Assembly (NCBI GenBank): GCA_005656395.1
Contig: SRSI01000060.1
Location: forward strand, 1,116,001 to 1,180,000
Direction of reading: 5' to 3'
Source of the DNA: Strongyloides papillosus
Taxonomy: Eukaryota > Nematoda > Chromadorea > Rhabditida > Strongyloididae
Length of the DNA: 64,000 nt
This document shows, in pieces, positions 11,729-24,003 of the stretch. Numbering within the stretch: position 1 is the first letter of the stretch; each line of letters opens with the position of its first letter. The notes under the pieces are model-generated. The model had not been told where the DNA came from. It was given only the letters and a program-made list of their open reading frames with translations, and made no database searches. The position numbers and the translations under genes were made by a program.

Positions 11729-13170
11729 TATATTAATACATAAAAAAAAGTTTAGAAGTTTTGGTTAAAATTTGTTGGTTAATGTAAATAACTAAAAATA
11801 GACAATGATAGAGATATAGATAAAGAGAAAATTATAAATAATATCTACAATGAATGTCATTGGTTTATGTATAATATATAGAGAACATAAAGCATTACAG
11901 AAAATATACAACATCAATGATAAATAAAATAACTCATATTAATTTTAAGGGACTAACATTTTATTTAATTTATATAAAATTTACCTTGTAATATTACTTC
12001 TTTAAAATAATAACCAAAATTGACTCTTTATATTAAAGTTATTTTTATTTAAAAAATTCAAAAAAAAATGATTCATTGTTTGATTTAGATAAAAATACTA
12101 CGAAATAAATAATTTATAGTTGAAACAACTATAAAAGATTATAAAACAAAAAATTAAAAATGACCTATCATTGGCAAATGAAAGGTTTATTAATATCTAA
12201 TTGATGAGAAATTTCAAATAGTGAATTAGTGGTCATAACAAAGAAGAAAAAGAGTCTAGTTGTCTGACAACTGCATTGATAGTTAATGTGCAAAAGAAAT
12301 GAATAGTGCATAAAATGTGTTAAAAATTGTTAAATAATATTGGAAATTAACTGAAAATAATTTAAAAATACTATTTTTTTTCATGAAGTGATTCAACTAT
12401 TTATAACCCGTCAATATATCAAATTTTAAAAAAAAAAAAATTCACAGACTACTCAAAATTACGATTTTTTTGATGGAAATTACAAGAAATTTTGCATTTT
12501 ATGCACTAGTCCTTTATAAATTGGTACACTAGTCATATTATAAGAAGTCTTTAATGTTTGCATTATGGTGTTAGAATCAATTCAAATCATTGTATTTTTT
12601 AAATATTATTAATTTTTTATTGAATATATCATTTTTATAGAATTTTAAATTTTTATAAAAATATGAATATTCATTTCTAAATATTTATGGTTTATTAAAA
12701 ATTTAAAAATTTTTATGGTAAAAAACGTACTTCTTATGTTTTATCTTAATTTTTTTTAGAAATAATTATTAAAATAATGAATCATTGGAATAATTCATCT
12801 CATCGTATTTAGATTTTAGAATATTTTAAATTTATTGATCGTATTTAATAAATTCATGTAATGATAATGCATAATTTTTATTAGTCATCTGAACTAATAT
12901 CAATAAGGAAATTTTTTAGAAATGTGTTTAATATAAGTTATTTCTACATTATCACCCATAGAATATTGGAAAATCAAAAATGATTACACAAATTTTAAAA
13001 CGTTATTAGAATTCCTTTTGTAATAATATAGCATTATTCGTAAATACCATTCTTAGAATTTATAAATGATATAACATTTATATAACATTCAAGGGAAAAA
13101 TGTGTTATAATAATATAAATATATTTGAAATGAATTTTTTTTACGCTTTTAATTAAAAATTTTTAAAATT
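11729..13170. other. A+T-rich spacer with one weak inverted repeat
   Basis: No gene was found. A 14-bp perfect inverted repeat (TAGTGCATAAAATG at 12304-12317, its complement at 12495-12508) encloses ~180 nt and may be a decayed MITE. The remainder is low-complexity A+T-rich DNA leading into the promoter of the next gene. Confidence 0.45.
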
Positions 13171-13710
13171 ATGAAATTTATCATTTTACTAATTTCTGTT
13201 CCTGTATTTTGTTTAGCTTTAACTTTGGATGACTACTTAACTGATTGTTGGGGAAATAGATGTCGTGATAATGAGGAATTCCTTCAAAAAATGGCTGTTG
13301 ATCAACTGAATCCAAATAAGTATGTTCATATATCATATAAAACTTTCGAAAATGGTTTAATCGTTTTTGGACCAGTAATACCTTTTGAAGGAACAAGATA
13401 TTGTATGATATATGTTGATGATGGAAAAACATACAAAGAATGTGAACAAACAAGGGTATTTAATAACAATTCATTTGATAAAGGAAATTGCATCTTTTCT
13501 CCTAACACATATGAAAATGGATATCGAATCGAATCTAGAAGAGGAAGAATGCCCGTAAGAGTGTTGTTTGATGGAGTTTACTTCTATGGTTATTTAGATA
13601 AATATACAAATTGTGTCAGTTTTCCTGATGTCTATAATTACAGGGCAAATGTTATGTCATTACAAAAACTTGAACGATACATTACTTATCTTCACTGTAG
13701 AATCCGATAA
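13171..13710 (+). CDS. Orphan secreted cysteine-containing protein
   Basis: A single exon encodes 179 residues. A signal peptide of ~16 residues (MKFIILLISVPVFCLA) is followed by a globular-looking mature part with seven cysteines after the signal (DCW, NRC, YC, EC, two NC and a near-terminal HC), many Tyr, Phe and Gly, and no transmembrane segment. The odd cysteine count leaves one free or for dimerisation. I recognise no domain. Lack of introns and the isolated location between two gene-poor stretches suggest a lineage-restricted secreted product, but that is inference from context. Confidence 0.72.
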   Translation: MKFIILLISVPVFCLALTLDDYLTDCWGNRCRDNEEFLQKMAVDQLNPNKYVHISYKTFENGLIVFGPVIPFEGTRYCMIYVDDGKTYKECEQTRVFNNNSFDKGNCIFSPNTYENGYRIESRRGRMPVRVLFDGVYFYGYLDKYTNCVSFPDVYNYRANVMSLQKLERYITYLHCRIR

Positions 13711-15556
13711 CTTACTATATAGAGGCAGTTTTTTATACAAAAAAATATTCAAAAAATTTTGAAGTTAATTTTGCCAAAAATACATATGTAACTTTTAAAA
13801 TTTTAAACTTTCAATATTATAATTAATTCTCATTTAACACCAACATTTTGTTATTATAAAAAATCATACAGTTATCCAATAAAAACATAATTTATTATCG
13901 CATATAATACTGTATGATAACATTATATAAAGAAAATTTAAACACAATTTTTTTCTCTTTACATGGGCAAAACTTTATATTAACATGATAATAATAAAAT
14001 TTGTACATCAAGATTGTTATTGGCTGCGACAATATCTAAAAATTGTGCGTCCATCTGCGACAAAACATTTAGATCGTGAGGTAGGAACATATAAAATTTT
14101 TCATCGATTTATATTTTATATACGTAAACAGAGAAAAAATATAACTTTTGGTTGTTCATAACATTTTAAATGATACTATGAAATTCAAAAATAAACTACC
14201 ACAAGAATTATAAAAGAAAATTACAAAGATGATAAAAAATCATCAGAGATTCAAAAATATCTTAATGTAGTAGTATTTGAAGTATCTTTGAAAAATTTTT
14301 AAAATTATATATTTAATATTTAGTTCACATTCTTTTATTTTTACAAAATTATTGTGATTACATTAATACTAATTATACTAAGGAAAAAACAATGAAATCT
14401 ATTGTTGTTTTAAAATAAATTAAGGATTAATCTAAAATAAAACCAGGTAAAAAACTAACTATAATTAAAAATGGAAAATTAAAATTATGACAAGATATAA
14501 ATTAAATTTTTTTACGTAGAATATTACTTCATTAACACTCAATAACTATATTTACCACAACTCAAGTACAAAGGTAATCTAAAATTGTTTTTCTAAAAAC
14601 TTTTTCTCACTTCTATAAGTATAATTAAAGAATTTTGTTGTTATAATCAACTACTATATGGTGAATTATTATACCTGGAAATTTTTTAAAATGCAAATTA
14701 CCACTTTTTCTTTATTTTATAATATGTAAAAATTGTTATGAAATGATAATAACAATTTATATGGTATATCTCGAAATATATTTTATAACATTTGGAAAAA
14801 TTTTACTCCAATTTACTATTAATAATTAAAAAAGCCATTATGAGATTAATAATCTAATTTTAGACATATAATTAATTAAAATGAATTTTTGTAAGTCAAA
14901 AATAATGAATTTAATTAATAATAGCCTACCTACGTTACTTGTCGTTTTGTAATAATATATAAGCTAGTTAAATATTTCCTTATCTACCATAAATTTAATT
15001 AATCTTAACTAAAAAAGGTATTTAAAAAGAGAATAGAAATTTTTATTTATAAATAGATTCATATTAACGCTATTATTTTATATTATCAAATATTGTAGAA
15101 TTTTAAAAAAAATTTCTAGAAACAATATATGCAATTAAATAGTTTTTATTACAATATAGACGTTGTGCTTATTTAATATTTTTAGAGTAAATAATAAGTT
15201 TATAATTTCATTAACTCCTTAATAAATTAAACTAATTCATTTTTATAAAAAAATATGTTTTCCTCTTTATAATAAATTTATTTATGGCTAATAATTTTTA
15301 TTTTTAGCTTAGAAAAAGACTGGAAAAGATAAATGGTAATGTAGTATATACAATTATAAGGTTACTAATAGTGAAAAATGACTTATATGTTATTTATATA
15401 TTTTTTTTTAATTTCATTGATAAGTTCTTTGCTCTATATTTATTTATTTGAAGGTATAAAATTTTCTATATATCTATATATTTTATGAAAATATTGATGT
15501 ATTTATTATTTAATTAAACTATCTCTAAATAATTTTATATAATATTATTATTAAAT
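13711..15556. other. Spacer with one small unexplained open frame
   Basis: Mostly low-complexity A+T-rich DNA. The exception is 13985-14161, listed separately. Nothing else supportable. Confidence 0.45.
13985..14161 (+). CDS. Possible small ORF or exon relic, 58 aa
   Basis: ATG at 13985 opens a 58-codon frame through a patch noticeably richer in G+C than its surroundings (GGCTGCGACAA, GTGCGTCCATCTGCG). The peptide is basic, with HQDCYWLRQYL and ATKHLDRE segments. A GTAGGA donor-like site occurs after codon 32. No signal peptide or family was recognised. It may be a conserved small gene, an isolated exon or transposon debris. Confidence 0.22.
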   Translation: MIIIKFVHQDCYWLRQYLKIVRPSATKHLDREVGTYKIFHRFIFYIRKQRKNITFGCS

Positions 15557-16483
15557 ATGGATTCAACATTAAAAATAACATCATGGTGCTGTGTTTTAAG
15601 TAATTTACAATTCCTTTTTTATATGATAGTTTACAAAAGGAAATATACGATATCAACTGAAAATTTGTGGCTAATTTGCATACAATTTTTTGATTTTTTA
15701 AGAGGAACCGCTTTAATATCGTACAACGTGTTAACATCACCAATTCCAGTAGATTTTAAAAAATTACTTGAGGCAAATAGTTTTGGTATTTTAGGATTAT
15801 TTCAAGAAGAAATTACAAGTAGTTTTAAATTTGGAATATGGCAAAGTCTCGTAGTTAATAGGTATGGTAACTGGAAAATAAAAAGTGATGATAATTTTGT
15901 TGAAGCTTCTAATGAACTTGTTTATACATTATGTATCTTACTTGGTCCAACAGCACAATTTATCTACCTATCAAATTTATTTCCATTTGCATTTCAAAAA
16001 ATAAGTGATTATGACAAAGAACCATTCTCACTTCAAGAGTTAAATTCATTAATTCTAACTTCAAAAATACGTTTTGGGTCATTATTGCTATCAAGTGTAA
16101 TGTTAGTATTTATATGCCTACTTTTTAATTTCATAGGAAATGATGTAAATAACAATGATGTTTATGATAGGAAGAAAAATAAATCATTTAAAGCAAACAA
16201 ATATAATTATTATGAAGAAAAGAGTGAAGACAATCAAGAAGATATTAGTACATCGAGGATGTCAAAAAAAGGATTTAAAGCATATTTTTTAACATTTTTA
16301 TTCTTAACATTCATGTTTGAAATAATTTTACCATTGTATGTTTATTTTTTTATACCAATTAAGAATACAATATTTATATCATGGATAACAAGAAATCTAG
16401 ACAATATACGGTCCATTATTACATCACTTATCTTCAGGCATTCTATGAAATATTATAAAGTAAGAATAGAAGAGGATAATTAG
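15557..16483 (+). CDS. Multi-pass membrane protein, 7TM chemoreceptor-like
   Basis: A 308-residue frame with about seven hydrophobic segments: residues ~8-26, 36-58, ~72-90 (weak), 124-150, 172-195, 240-264 and 275-292. A long hydrophilic, charged loop of ~45 residues separates the fifth and sixth. The size and layout resemble nematode serpentine chemoreceptors, but no family motif was recognised. The 3' end is ambiguous: a strong GTAAGA donor at 16460 and a TTTGCAG acceptor ending at 16518 would remove 59 nt, in phase, replacing the last seven residues with 19 others ending at 16578. Either end is possible. Membrane topology is confident, receptor function is not. Confidence 0.6.
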   Translation: MDSTLKITSWCCVLSNLQFLFYMIVYKRKYTISTENLWLICIQFFDFLRGTALISYNVLTSPIPVDFKKLLEANSFGILGLFQEEITSSFKFGIWQSLVVNRYGNWKIKSDDNFVEASNELVYTLCILLGPTAQFIYLSNLFPFAFQKISDYDKEPFSLQELNSLILTSKIRFGSLLLSSVMLVFICLLFNFIGNDVNNNDVYDRKKNKSFKANKYNYYEEKSEDNQEDISTSRMSKKGFKAYFLTFLFLTFMFEIILPLYVYFFIPIKNTIFISWITRNLDNIRSIITSLIFRHSMKYYKVRIEEDN

Positions 16484-17070
16484 TATTATCATTTTGAAGG
16501 TAATATTATAATTTGCAGTTTGTATCTTACATAAATTATTATCAACTAAGAAGTATTATTGAAATAAAAATTATTTAAAATAAAATATTTATTTTTGATG
16601 TTATTTACTATACATATTAATTAAATTAAATATAATTTATTCTTAAAACTAAGAAATTAAAAGGTAGTAACTTTTGGCGTAGTAATAAAATTAATCTATA
16701 AAAAAGATAAAATACAATGCACTATGTTAATAATTATGATAGTTAATTTTTTTATTATTGATTTGTAACTAAACAAAAATGGAATTATCCATTTATAGGT
16801 TTATAAAGGTATTGGCAGGAATAGATAATTTTTAATTTATTAGCATGATTTAATTTTTATGTCAAATTTGTGTATGAAGATATATTAAAGTTATTACTTT
16901 AAATATTTTAATTCTTTAAACTACTATTTAAGTCTCTAAATAATTTTTAATACAAAACTTCTAAGTATATTTAAAAAATTCTCAAAAATAAATTATCTCA
17001 ACAAATGTTTACTAAAATTTTTTATTTACTTTGATATAAGAAAAAACACTTTTCTACAAACAATTTTTAG
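16484..17070. other. Spacer with a candidate short first exon
   Basis: Contains the alternative terminal exon of the upstream gene (16519-16578) and, at 16779-16798, an ATG followed by six codons and a GTTTAT donor whose phase matches the exon at 17071. Otherwise A+T-rich and silent. Confidence 0.35.
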
Positions 17071-17449
17071 GGTTATTATAAGATTAAGCGAAACGTTTGT
17101 ACCATTTTCCATTGATTACGATAGAATCTCAAGTAAATATATTGATAATTTCATCAATATTGACAGTGAAAATTTAACAAGAGATATTCAATCTGAAGTT
17201 ACTAACAAACAATTTTATGAAATAAATTGCAATTTAAAACAAATGAAATGTGCTTACTTATCCGGTGAATTGATAAATAAAGGTATAATCATGATTAAAT
17301 TTTTTTTCATTTGTATTCTAGTAATGATTGCTATAAGTATTCTTTTTGCTTGTTTTATTATTGATACAGCAATAATTTTCGAAAAAAATGAATTATCCAT
17401 TCAAAGAACTACTTTAACTAAATTTTCAGGAAATGAAAAAACTGTCTAA
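17071..17449 (+). CDS. Small single-pass membrane protein, first exon uncertain
   Basis: The reading frame is open from a TTTTTAG acceptor (exon start 17071) to the stop at 17449, ~125 residues, well beyond the internal ATG at 17243. The N-terminal ~75 residues are polar with two cysteines; then come a hydrophobic segment of ~24 residues (nt ~17305-17370) and a short polar tail. A candidate first exon at 16779-16798 joins in phase through a 272-nt intron, but its donor is weak. The frame shows no family I know. It may be a type II membrane protein or the last exon of something larger. Confidence 0.4.
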
Positions 17450-18269
17450 TATATTCTAAAATTTTATATAACATCGAATTATAAATAAATGGAGAAAAAT
17501 AAAAAAAATACTACTTCCTTCTAATACAATACAATATTTGATGTTAAGGACTTAGACAAAAACAATTCTATTTGTGAATTTCTTCTATAATATTCTTCAA
17601 AATAATTCCTCCTATACTTTGCTAGGAAGCTACAAGCATAAAGAATTATAAAAAAAGCAATATTTTATAATAAAAAAGCATTAGTTATACTTTCTTGAAC
17701 TTTAATGTTTACTAATCAAATAAGGCTGTCATATTTACTTTTAATTAACATCTGTAAATTAAATAAGAAAATTTTTATATTATAAAACTGGTTTTTTCTT
17801 AACATACAAAGAAATAATTTGAAAATACATTTTCACCTGTTTCATTGTTTAAAAATATGACTAAACGTATTAAACAAGAAAAATCTTTAATATAAATATA
17901 CACAAATATATATTTGCAAGAATAATTTTGAATTTCTATCGTTAATGATAACTGTAAAAATTTTTTTACAACTAATCAAATTTTTAATCTTTTAACATTT
18001 GTAAGAATAAAGGCTTTTTGTGTCAATTTTATATGTATTAATCTTGTTTATATTTATTTAAAAATGTCTTTTTTTAATTTTTACTAAAAAAAATATTTTA
18101 TATAATAAAGAAACTCCTCCTTTTATTAGTATAAGCAATTTAAGGTGGAAGTAAAATAATAAATGTCATGAAATGTTGAAAGTAAATTAAACGAGTAACA
18201 AGTATAAATAGGTATAAGAAGAAGGTAGTTGTATAATATTTATAAAATAACAAAATCTACTTATTTATC
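17450..18269. other. Spacer, no gene seen
   Basis: A+T-rich sequence between the small membrane protein and the Kunitz gene. No coding frame or repeat was recognised. Confidence 0.45.
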
Positions 18270-18896
18270 ATGAAATATTTTATTATATTCAACTTATTTG
18301 TTGTACTTGTATCACTTACTATTGCAAATGATGACTGTCTTTTACGTATGTTTTTTTTACTATAACATATTATATCATTACAATTATTTATTATAGCCAA
18401 GAATGTTGGAACATTATGTGATAAACCATCGAAAATGAAATTTTATTATGATTCAAAAACAAAAGTTTGCCAACCATTTATGTACAAAGGTTGCGATGGT
18501 AACGATAACAGATTTGATAGTTTTGAGCAATGCAAAAGTGCATGTAGTGGTACAACTGCCTCAAATGGTAAAAAAACACCTGAAAAATGTGATTCAGGAA
18601 TATGGGCTGCTACAGATGTTAATGGGGTACAATTAGCCTGCTCTAAGTGTCCAGAAAATTCAAAATGTGTTGATAATAAATGTTGTTATGATCCCAAATA
18701 TGTTTGCAACTTAGAATATGATGCGGGAAAATTTCCGGCTGTTGGAAGTCATACTCCAAGATACTTTTTTGCTAAAGAATTTAACTCATGTATGATATTT
18801 ACATATTATGGAAGTCAAGGAAACCCAAATAATTTTGATAATTTTAATGATTGTATGCGTTATTGCAAAGATGTTCGTTTGTCGAACTTAGAATAA
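18270..18896 (+). CDS. Secreted two-Kunitz protein
   Basis: Two exons (18270-18345, 18397-18896; 51-nt intron) give 191 residues with a signal peptide ending near ANDD. Kunitz 1 has all six cysteines (first Cys three residues after the signal; then CDKP, VCQPF, YKGC, EQC and SAC) and the NRFDSFEQC turn. The residue after Cys II is Asp, where trypsin inhibitors have Lys or Arg, so trypsin inhibition is unlikely. A Cys-rich linker (KCPENSKC ... KCC) follows. Kunitz 2 keeps the fold (ARY-like FFAKEFNSC, NPNNFDNFNDC) but lacks both Cys II and Cys IV, the pair that braces the inhibitory loop. Kunitz proteins act as protease inhibitors or channel ligands; nematodes secrete many. Function here is inferred only. 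Confidence 0.88.
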
Positions 18897-19474
18897 TTTT
18901 TGTTATAAGTCAAAGTTTTTTAATTAAAAAGAAAACAACACTTAAAGGGTAAAACGTTTATTTTTTTACAATAATTTTTCATTATACATGCTATATATAT
19001 ATAACTAATATTTTGTCACAGATAGCTTGTGTATTATATATATATTTTTAATAATAAAATACTTTACAAAAGGATACTTATTATAAAAATAGGTATGAAT
19101 TATAAATGTTTTAATAAAAATAGTAACTTGATAATGGAAAAAAATGAAAAATGATATTCAATTAGAACATCTTTCTACCACTTAAGTATTTTAAAAAGTA
19201 ATAACTCATCTTTCACCTATTTAACCATATAATCTTGAATGAAAATCAATTTATCAGAACAAAACAATTATCTCAAGTATTCTCATTTTATTCTACATAC
19301 CTATACAAAATTTTAAACATCGTTCTAAGCAGTTTATTAATATTTCTTTTAAGATCAAAGCTTTTATTTATCGCACATTAAGACGATTCTAAAATATTAT
19401 TATTTTCATAGTTATTTTAAGTAATATTTTTTTATGGAATAATTTTATTATTCAAAATTTTATAGGATAGAAAA
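18897..19474. other. Spacer, no gene seen
   Basis: A+T-rich, with an AATAAA-type polyadenylation signal near 19051 probably serving the Kunitz gene. The last 20 nt hold the acceptor-like site described for the next gene. Confidence 0.45.
19452..19465 (+). promoter_or_regulatory. Candidate trans-splice acceptor before the mosaic gene
   Basis: AAAATTTTATAG ends at 19465, nine bases upstream of the ATG at 19475, with no upstream coding exon. The spacing and T-rich tract fit a spliced-leader acceptor. Confidence 0.4.
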
Positions 19475-22400
19475 ATGAAAAATAAAGTATACATAATTTT
19501 TTGTCTATTTATCTGTTTAAAAACATTTTTAAAATCTATTAAAACTTATTATGGTGATAGCAATACAATTAATTATGGAAATGTATCGTCATTATTTTTA
19601 TGTCCAAATGATAATTGGTTACAAATAGGTACATATTGTTTTTTACCATCCTTCTCAAAATTATCTTGGGAGGAAGCCTCATTTACCTGCTCACAATTAC
19701 ATTTATTTTATAGTTATTTATTAACAACAACAGAAACTGGTATTATTCAAACACTTTTTAATAATATTCATCAAAATACCCAAAATGATTTTTGGGATAA
19801 TTGGCAAATTCTTGATGATGACCTTAAGTTAACAGCTAAATTACCAAATAAATATTTAACCTTAAATAAATCAAGTTTTATTTGGTCTCCAACATATAAC
19901 ATTGAAGATGAAAAATTTAAGTTGCTAGATAGTTATAAATATGTAAAATCTAAAACATTATGTACAAGTATTATAAAAAATAATTTAACAAAAGAAAATT
20001 TCTATCATAAACTTAACGATTGCTTAGACAAAAAATCATTTATATGTGAAACATTTGCTTGTTTTAAAGGTTAGTTTTGAAATTAAAATGTATCAAAAAT
20101 CTTTTAAATAAATATTTTTTTTGTTTATAATTAAAAAAAATCTTCTAGATGAATTTCGATGTAAAGATAACTCTAAATGTATTCCACAAATATTTCGATG
20201 TAATGGGTACCCTGATTGTCCTGATAACAGTGATGAAAATGATTGTATCTGCTCAATAAGTAATGTAATAGTATATAATTATAAACAAAAAAACGGTTAT
20301 ATTATTGCACCAACGAAAAACATTTCTAATGAAAGTACACAAAATTGTAGATGGGATATTATTCAAGAAAATAATGAGATCATTGAGTTAACATTTTTAA
20401 CGTTAAATTTAAAAGATGATGAATTTCTAACCATAACTCAACCTAATAATGAGGTATTTCACATAGATGAAAATGCCTCAACAACATTAGAAAGTACTTG
20501 GAGATCAAAAAGTAATATAGTAAATATAACATATCACAGAAATTTATTAAACCATGGAAGTTTTAATATATTTTATAAAACACTGACATTTAATGATAAT
20601 ATATTATATTTGAACTCTAATAATGGTAATATTAACTTTCATAAAGTTGATTTTTTAATCAACCAAACATTTAATTATAAATGGATTATTAATAAAAATG
20701 GAAATGAAATGATGGCACTAACAATAACAAAGATGTTTTACGATTCCAAAACGTCCTTTCAAATTTATATTGGTAATACTACAGTGATAAATAAACCTTT
20801 TTTACTAGAACCTAAATTTTTGACAACATCTTTAGTGACATCAGAAGAAAGAATAGAAATTAATGTAGCAACAATAGGTGAAAGAAATACAAGGATTGGT
20901 ATCGAAGGTTTTTACAATAACACCTGTTCACCTATTTTACATGATCAAAAAGATTACGGACAAATCTTTTCACCAGACTTCTTTAAATTAACTTCTTCGG
21001 ATGAAATATATTATGATTGTTTATGGATTATAAAACCACCTTGTGGAGAATCATCCACTGGATGTAGCATCTCTATCATTCCGACAGTGAAAAATTTTAT
21101 AAATGGTAGTTTAATAAAATTATCAACAGTTAATGAGAATTTTAAAATAGATAAGTTGGAACTATTTCAAAATATTTATACATTTACGTTGAAACCTAAT
21201 AACAATAAAATATTAATACAAATAAATGGTAATACAAATATTTTAAAGGTAAAATTAACTTATTCAATTAATTGCTATTTACCCAAAAATTTAAATGATT
21301 TATTAATTGATAATATTTCGTACAATTTAACCAATAACAAAAGTGTCTACTCGCCGACAACTAAAATATTTTTTAAATGCCCAAATGATAAAGTTTTAAC
21401 ACCAACTGAATCCTCCTCTATTACATGTTTAAATGGTGGAATATGGTCTTCAAGATTTCCAAAATGTATAGATTTATTGTGCCCATTGCCTTTTGTAGAA
21501 AATGGCTTTATCAAGGGTGTTGAAGGGTACACTTTATCATCAAAATTAACATTTGGGTGTAATATTGGTTATATATCACCAAATAAAAATTACACATCCA
21601 CCTGTAATGAAGAACATATCTTTTTTCCTAAACCAATATGTACAAAAGTTAAGTGTCTTTCGCCTAACAATGAAATTTCATATAATGTATTGGATTTTAA
21701 AAAAAATACCTGCCCTTTTGGATTTAGAGTCTCTTTAGGTAGTAGTAAAAGTCAATGTGGTTTAGATGGAAAATGGCGTTATACATCATATAATTGTGAA
21801 GAAATTAAATGTCTGCGAGAAGTTATCAATTTTTCGCAAACAAAAAAACCAAAATTATACAAAATAAATGATATTATGGAGGTTGAATGTATTAATGGCT
21901 ATGAAAAGAATTATAATGGTAATATTTTATGTAATGAATATGGGGAATGGATTAATGAAGAGGGTAAAATTCTTGATAGTATAAAATGCATTAAAAGGAT
22001 AAATCAAAATGACTGTAAATTAATTGGAGATTGCAGGAATAATGGTACATGTATCTATGAGGATGGTTTTTTAAAATGTCAATGTAAAGAAAATTTTTAT
22101 GGTCCAAATTGTCAATTTGAATATTGTGACGAAAGTAAATCAAAAGGATGTTTAGGTAAAAAGACTTTCAGACAATATACTGAATTATGTGGAAATAATC
22201 CATGTCTAAATAATAGTAATTGCAAATTAACTAATAATAATAAAAATTACTACTGTAAATGTGGAAAAAATTTGATAGGTAAAAATTGTGGAAAAGAATA
22301 TGATGTTTGTAAAATTGTTGGTGAAGGTAAAGGCTACTGTAATGGTCATGGAAGGTGTATCATAAGGAATAAAAAACCATTTTGCGAATGTATGTTTTTA

Positions 22401-24003
22401 TGGAAAGGAAAACATTGTGAAGAATCTGTAGATATTTGTGAAAGAAACAATAATTATTGTTTAAATGGTGGGAGATGCCTCTCATCAATTGGATCATCAT
22501 ATCCAGCATGCAAATGCCAAAAAATGTATCAAGGAAGTAGATGTGAGGAAAAAATTGATTATTGTCAATTTAAACCATGTTTTCATGGTGGTTATTGTAA
22601 GAGGAATGAAGTTAACGGATATGAATGTTCATGTACCTCATCATATATGGGGAAATCTTGTCATATTAATAGAGATATCTGTTCAAATAATCCATGTCAA
22701 AATAGTGGGATTTGTGTATCGCAAAATGAAACATCATATACATGTATATGTTCAAATCAATATACGGGTCCAAATTGTTCACAATTTATAAATTTATGTT
22801 TGGAATATGAAAAAAAAGGAATAAAATATTGTTTGAATGATGGCGTTTGTCATTCTTTACGAGGTGAAAATATTTTATGTGAATGTCGTGATGGGTATAG
22901 TGGAGATAAATGTCAAGATAAAATAAATAAAAATGAAAAAAATTATAACTTATTTTTCACTCCAACTAAATTTTATGATTTTGATTACTATTCCCAATAC
23001 AATAAGTCATCTGAATTATCAAATACCGATAGCATTCAACAACTTATATTTTCTCAAATTTTTAGAAGTTCATTTTTAAATGAAACTACTATATGTGGGT
23101 GGATTAAACCTAGTGAAAATGAAGGTAAAGATACTTCTTTTATTATTATAGGGACATATGATGGTAATAGTATAAAAAAAACTATTATTGACTTTAAATT
23201 GACAGGTGTATCATTAAATTATAAGAACAAAGTTATTATAAACTATAAGTTAATTCGAGATCAATGGCAACATATTTGTTTAAGATCACCAAAATTACAT
23301 AAATATAAATCTACATCATGGGATTTCTTTTATAACGGTGTTTTATTAAAATCAGCAGATAAAGGTATTGAACCATTAAAAATAAAGGAGAAATATTTAA
23401 GAGTGCTACTTGGAATTACATTAGACTTAAAAATAAAATACCAAGGAGAGATGAGTTTAGTTGAATACTATTCAAATTTATTAAGTGATGAAGAAATATT
23501 TAATCTTTCTACAAAATGTTCCTATACAGGAAGTAGACCACCAATTGTTAGTTGGTTAGATTTTAGTGATTCAACAAAAACAAATGGTTTTGTTGTGAAA
23601 ATTGAACCTGGTTTATGCTCAGGTAATAACGATGATTTAAAAAATAATACTTTAAATATATTGCGTGATGAAACAAATTATACTTCAACAAATATAAGTA
23701 ACACTGTTGAAATTAAAAATTGTCCCAAAGACATTTATAAATATACAGATGGTGATGGAGCTATTGTTGAGTGGGAACCAAATAAAGGATATGAAATTTT
23801 TAAAGATTACCTTAAACTTAAAAATGTATATGTGAATTTTGAAAGTGGTGGATATTTTAAACTGTAAGTCTACTAGTATTAATAGCATTTTTATTAAATA
23901 TTATTTCAGAGGAATTTATAAAATAATGTACATAGGTAAGAATAATTTTGATGTTAATGGCATTTGTCAATTTACTTTACATGTTCTAAAGAAGGATATC
24001 TAA
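19475..24003 (+). CDS. Large secreted CTLD-LDLRA-CUB-CCP-EGF-LamG-HYR mosaic protein
   Basis: Three exons (19475-20069, 20149-23863, 23910-24003) give 1467 residues. After a signal peptide come: a C-type lectin-like domain (~43-194); an LDL-receptor A repeat (199-232, with the DCPDNSDENDC calcium box); two or three CUB-like modules (~233-570); four CCP/sushi domains (~573-813); seven EGF repeats (~820-1122), several with the GPNC/GxxC ending; a LamG/concanavalin-like domain (~1128-1345); and a terminal HYR-type module beginning CPKDI (1391-1467). The third exon completes HYR, confirming the splice. No transmembrane helix or GPI signal is seen, so it should be secreted matrix. Arthropod Uninflatable and vertebrate SVEP1 share parts of this mosaic. 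I do not know the worm orthologue's name. No coding exon is seen in the next 8.7 kb. Confidence 0.88.

Noticed and set aside
13181..13508. Two antisense frames over the orphan secreted gene
   Set aside because: The sense frame has a signal peptide, start and stop; the antisense ones lack start context or any domain.
22465..22791. 108-codon plus-strand frame inside the EGF region
   Set aside because: It is the alternative frame of the EGF-coding exon; the EGF frame explains all cysteines and domain order.
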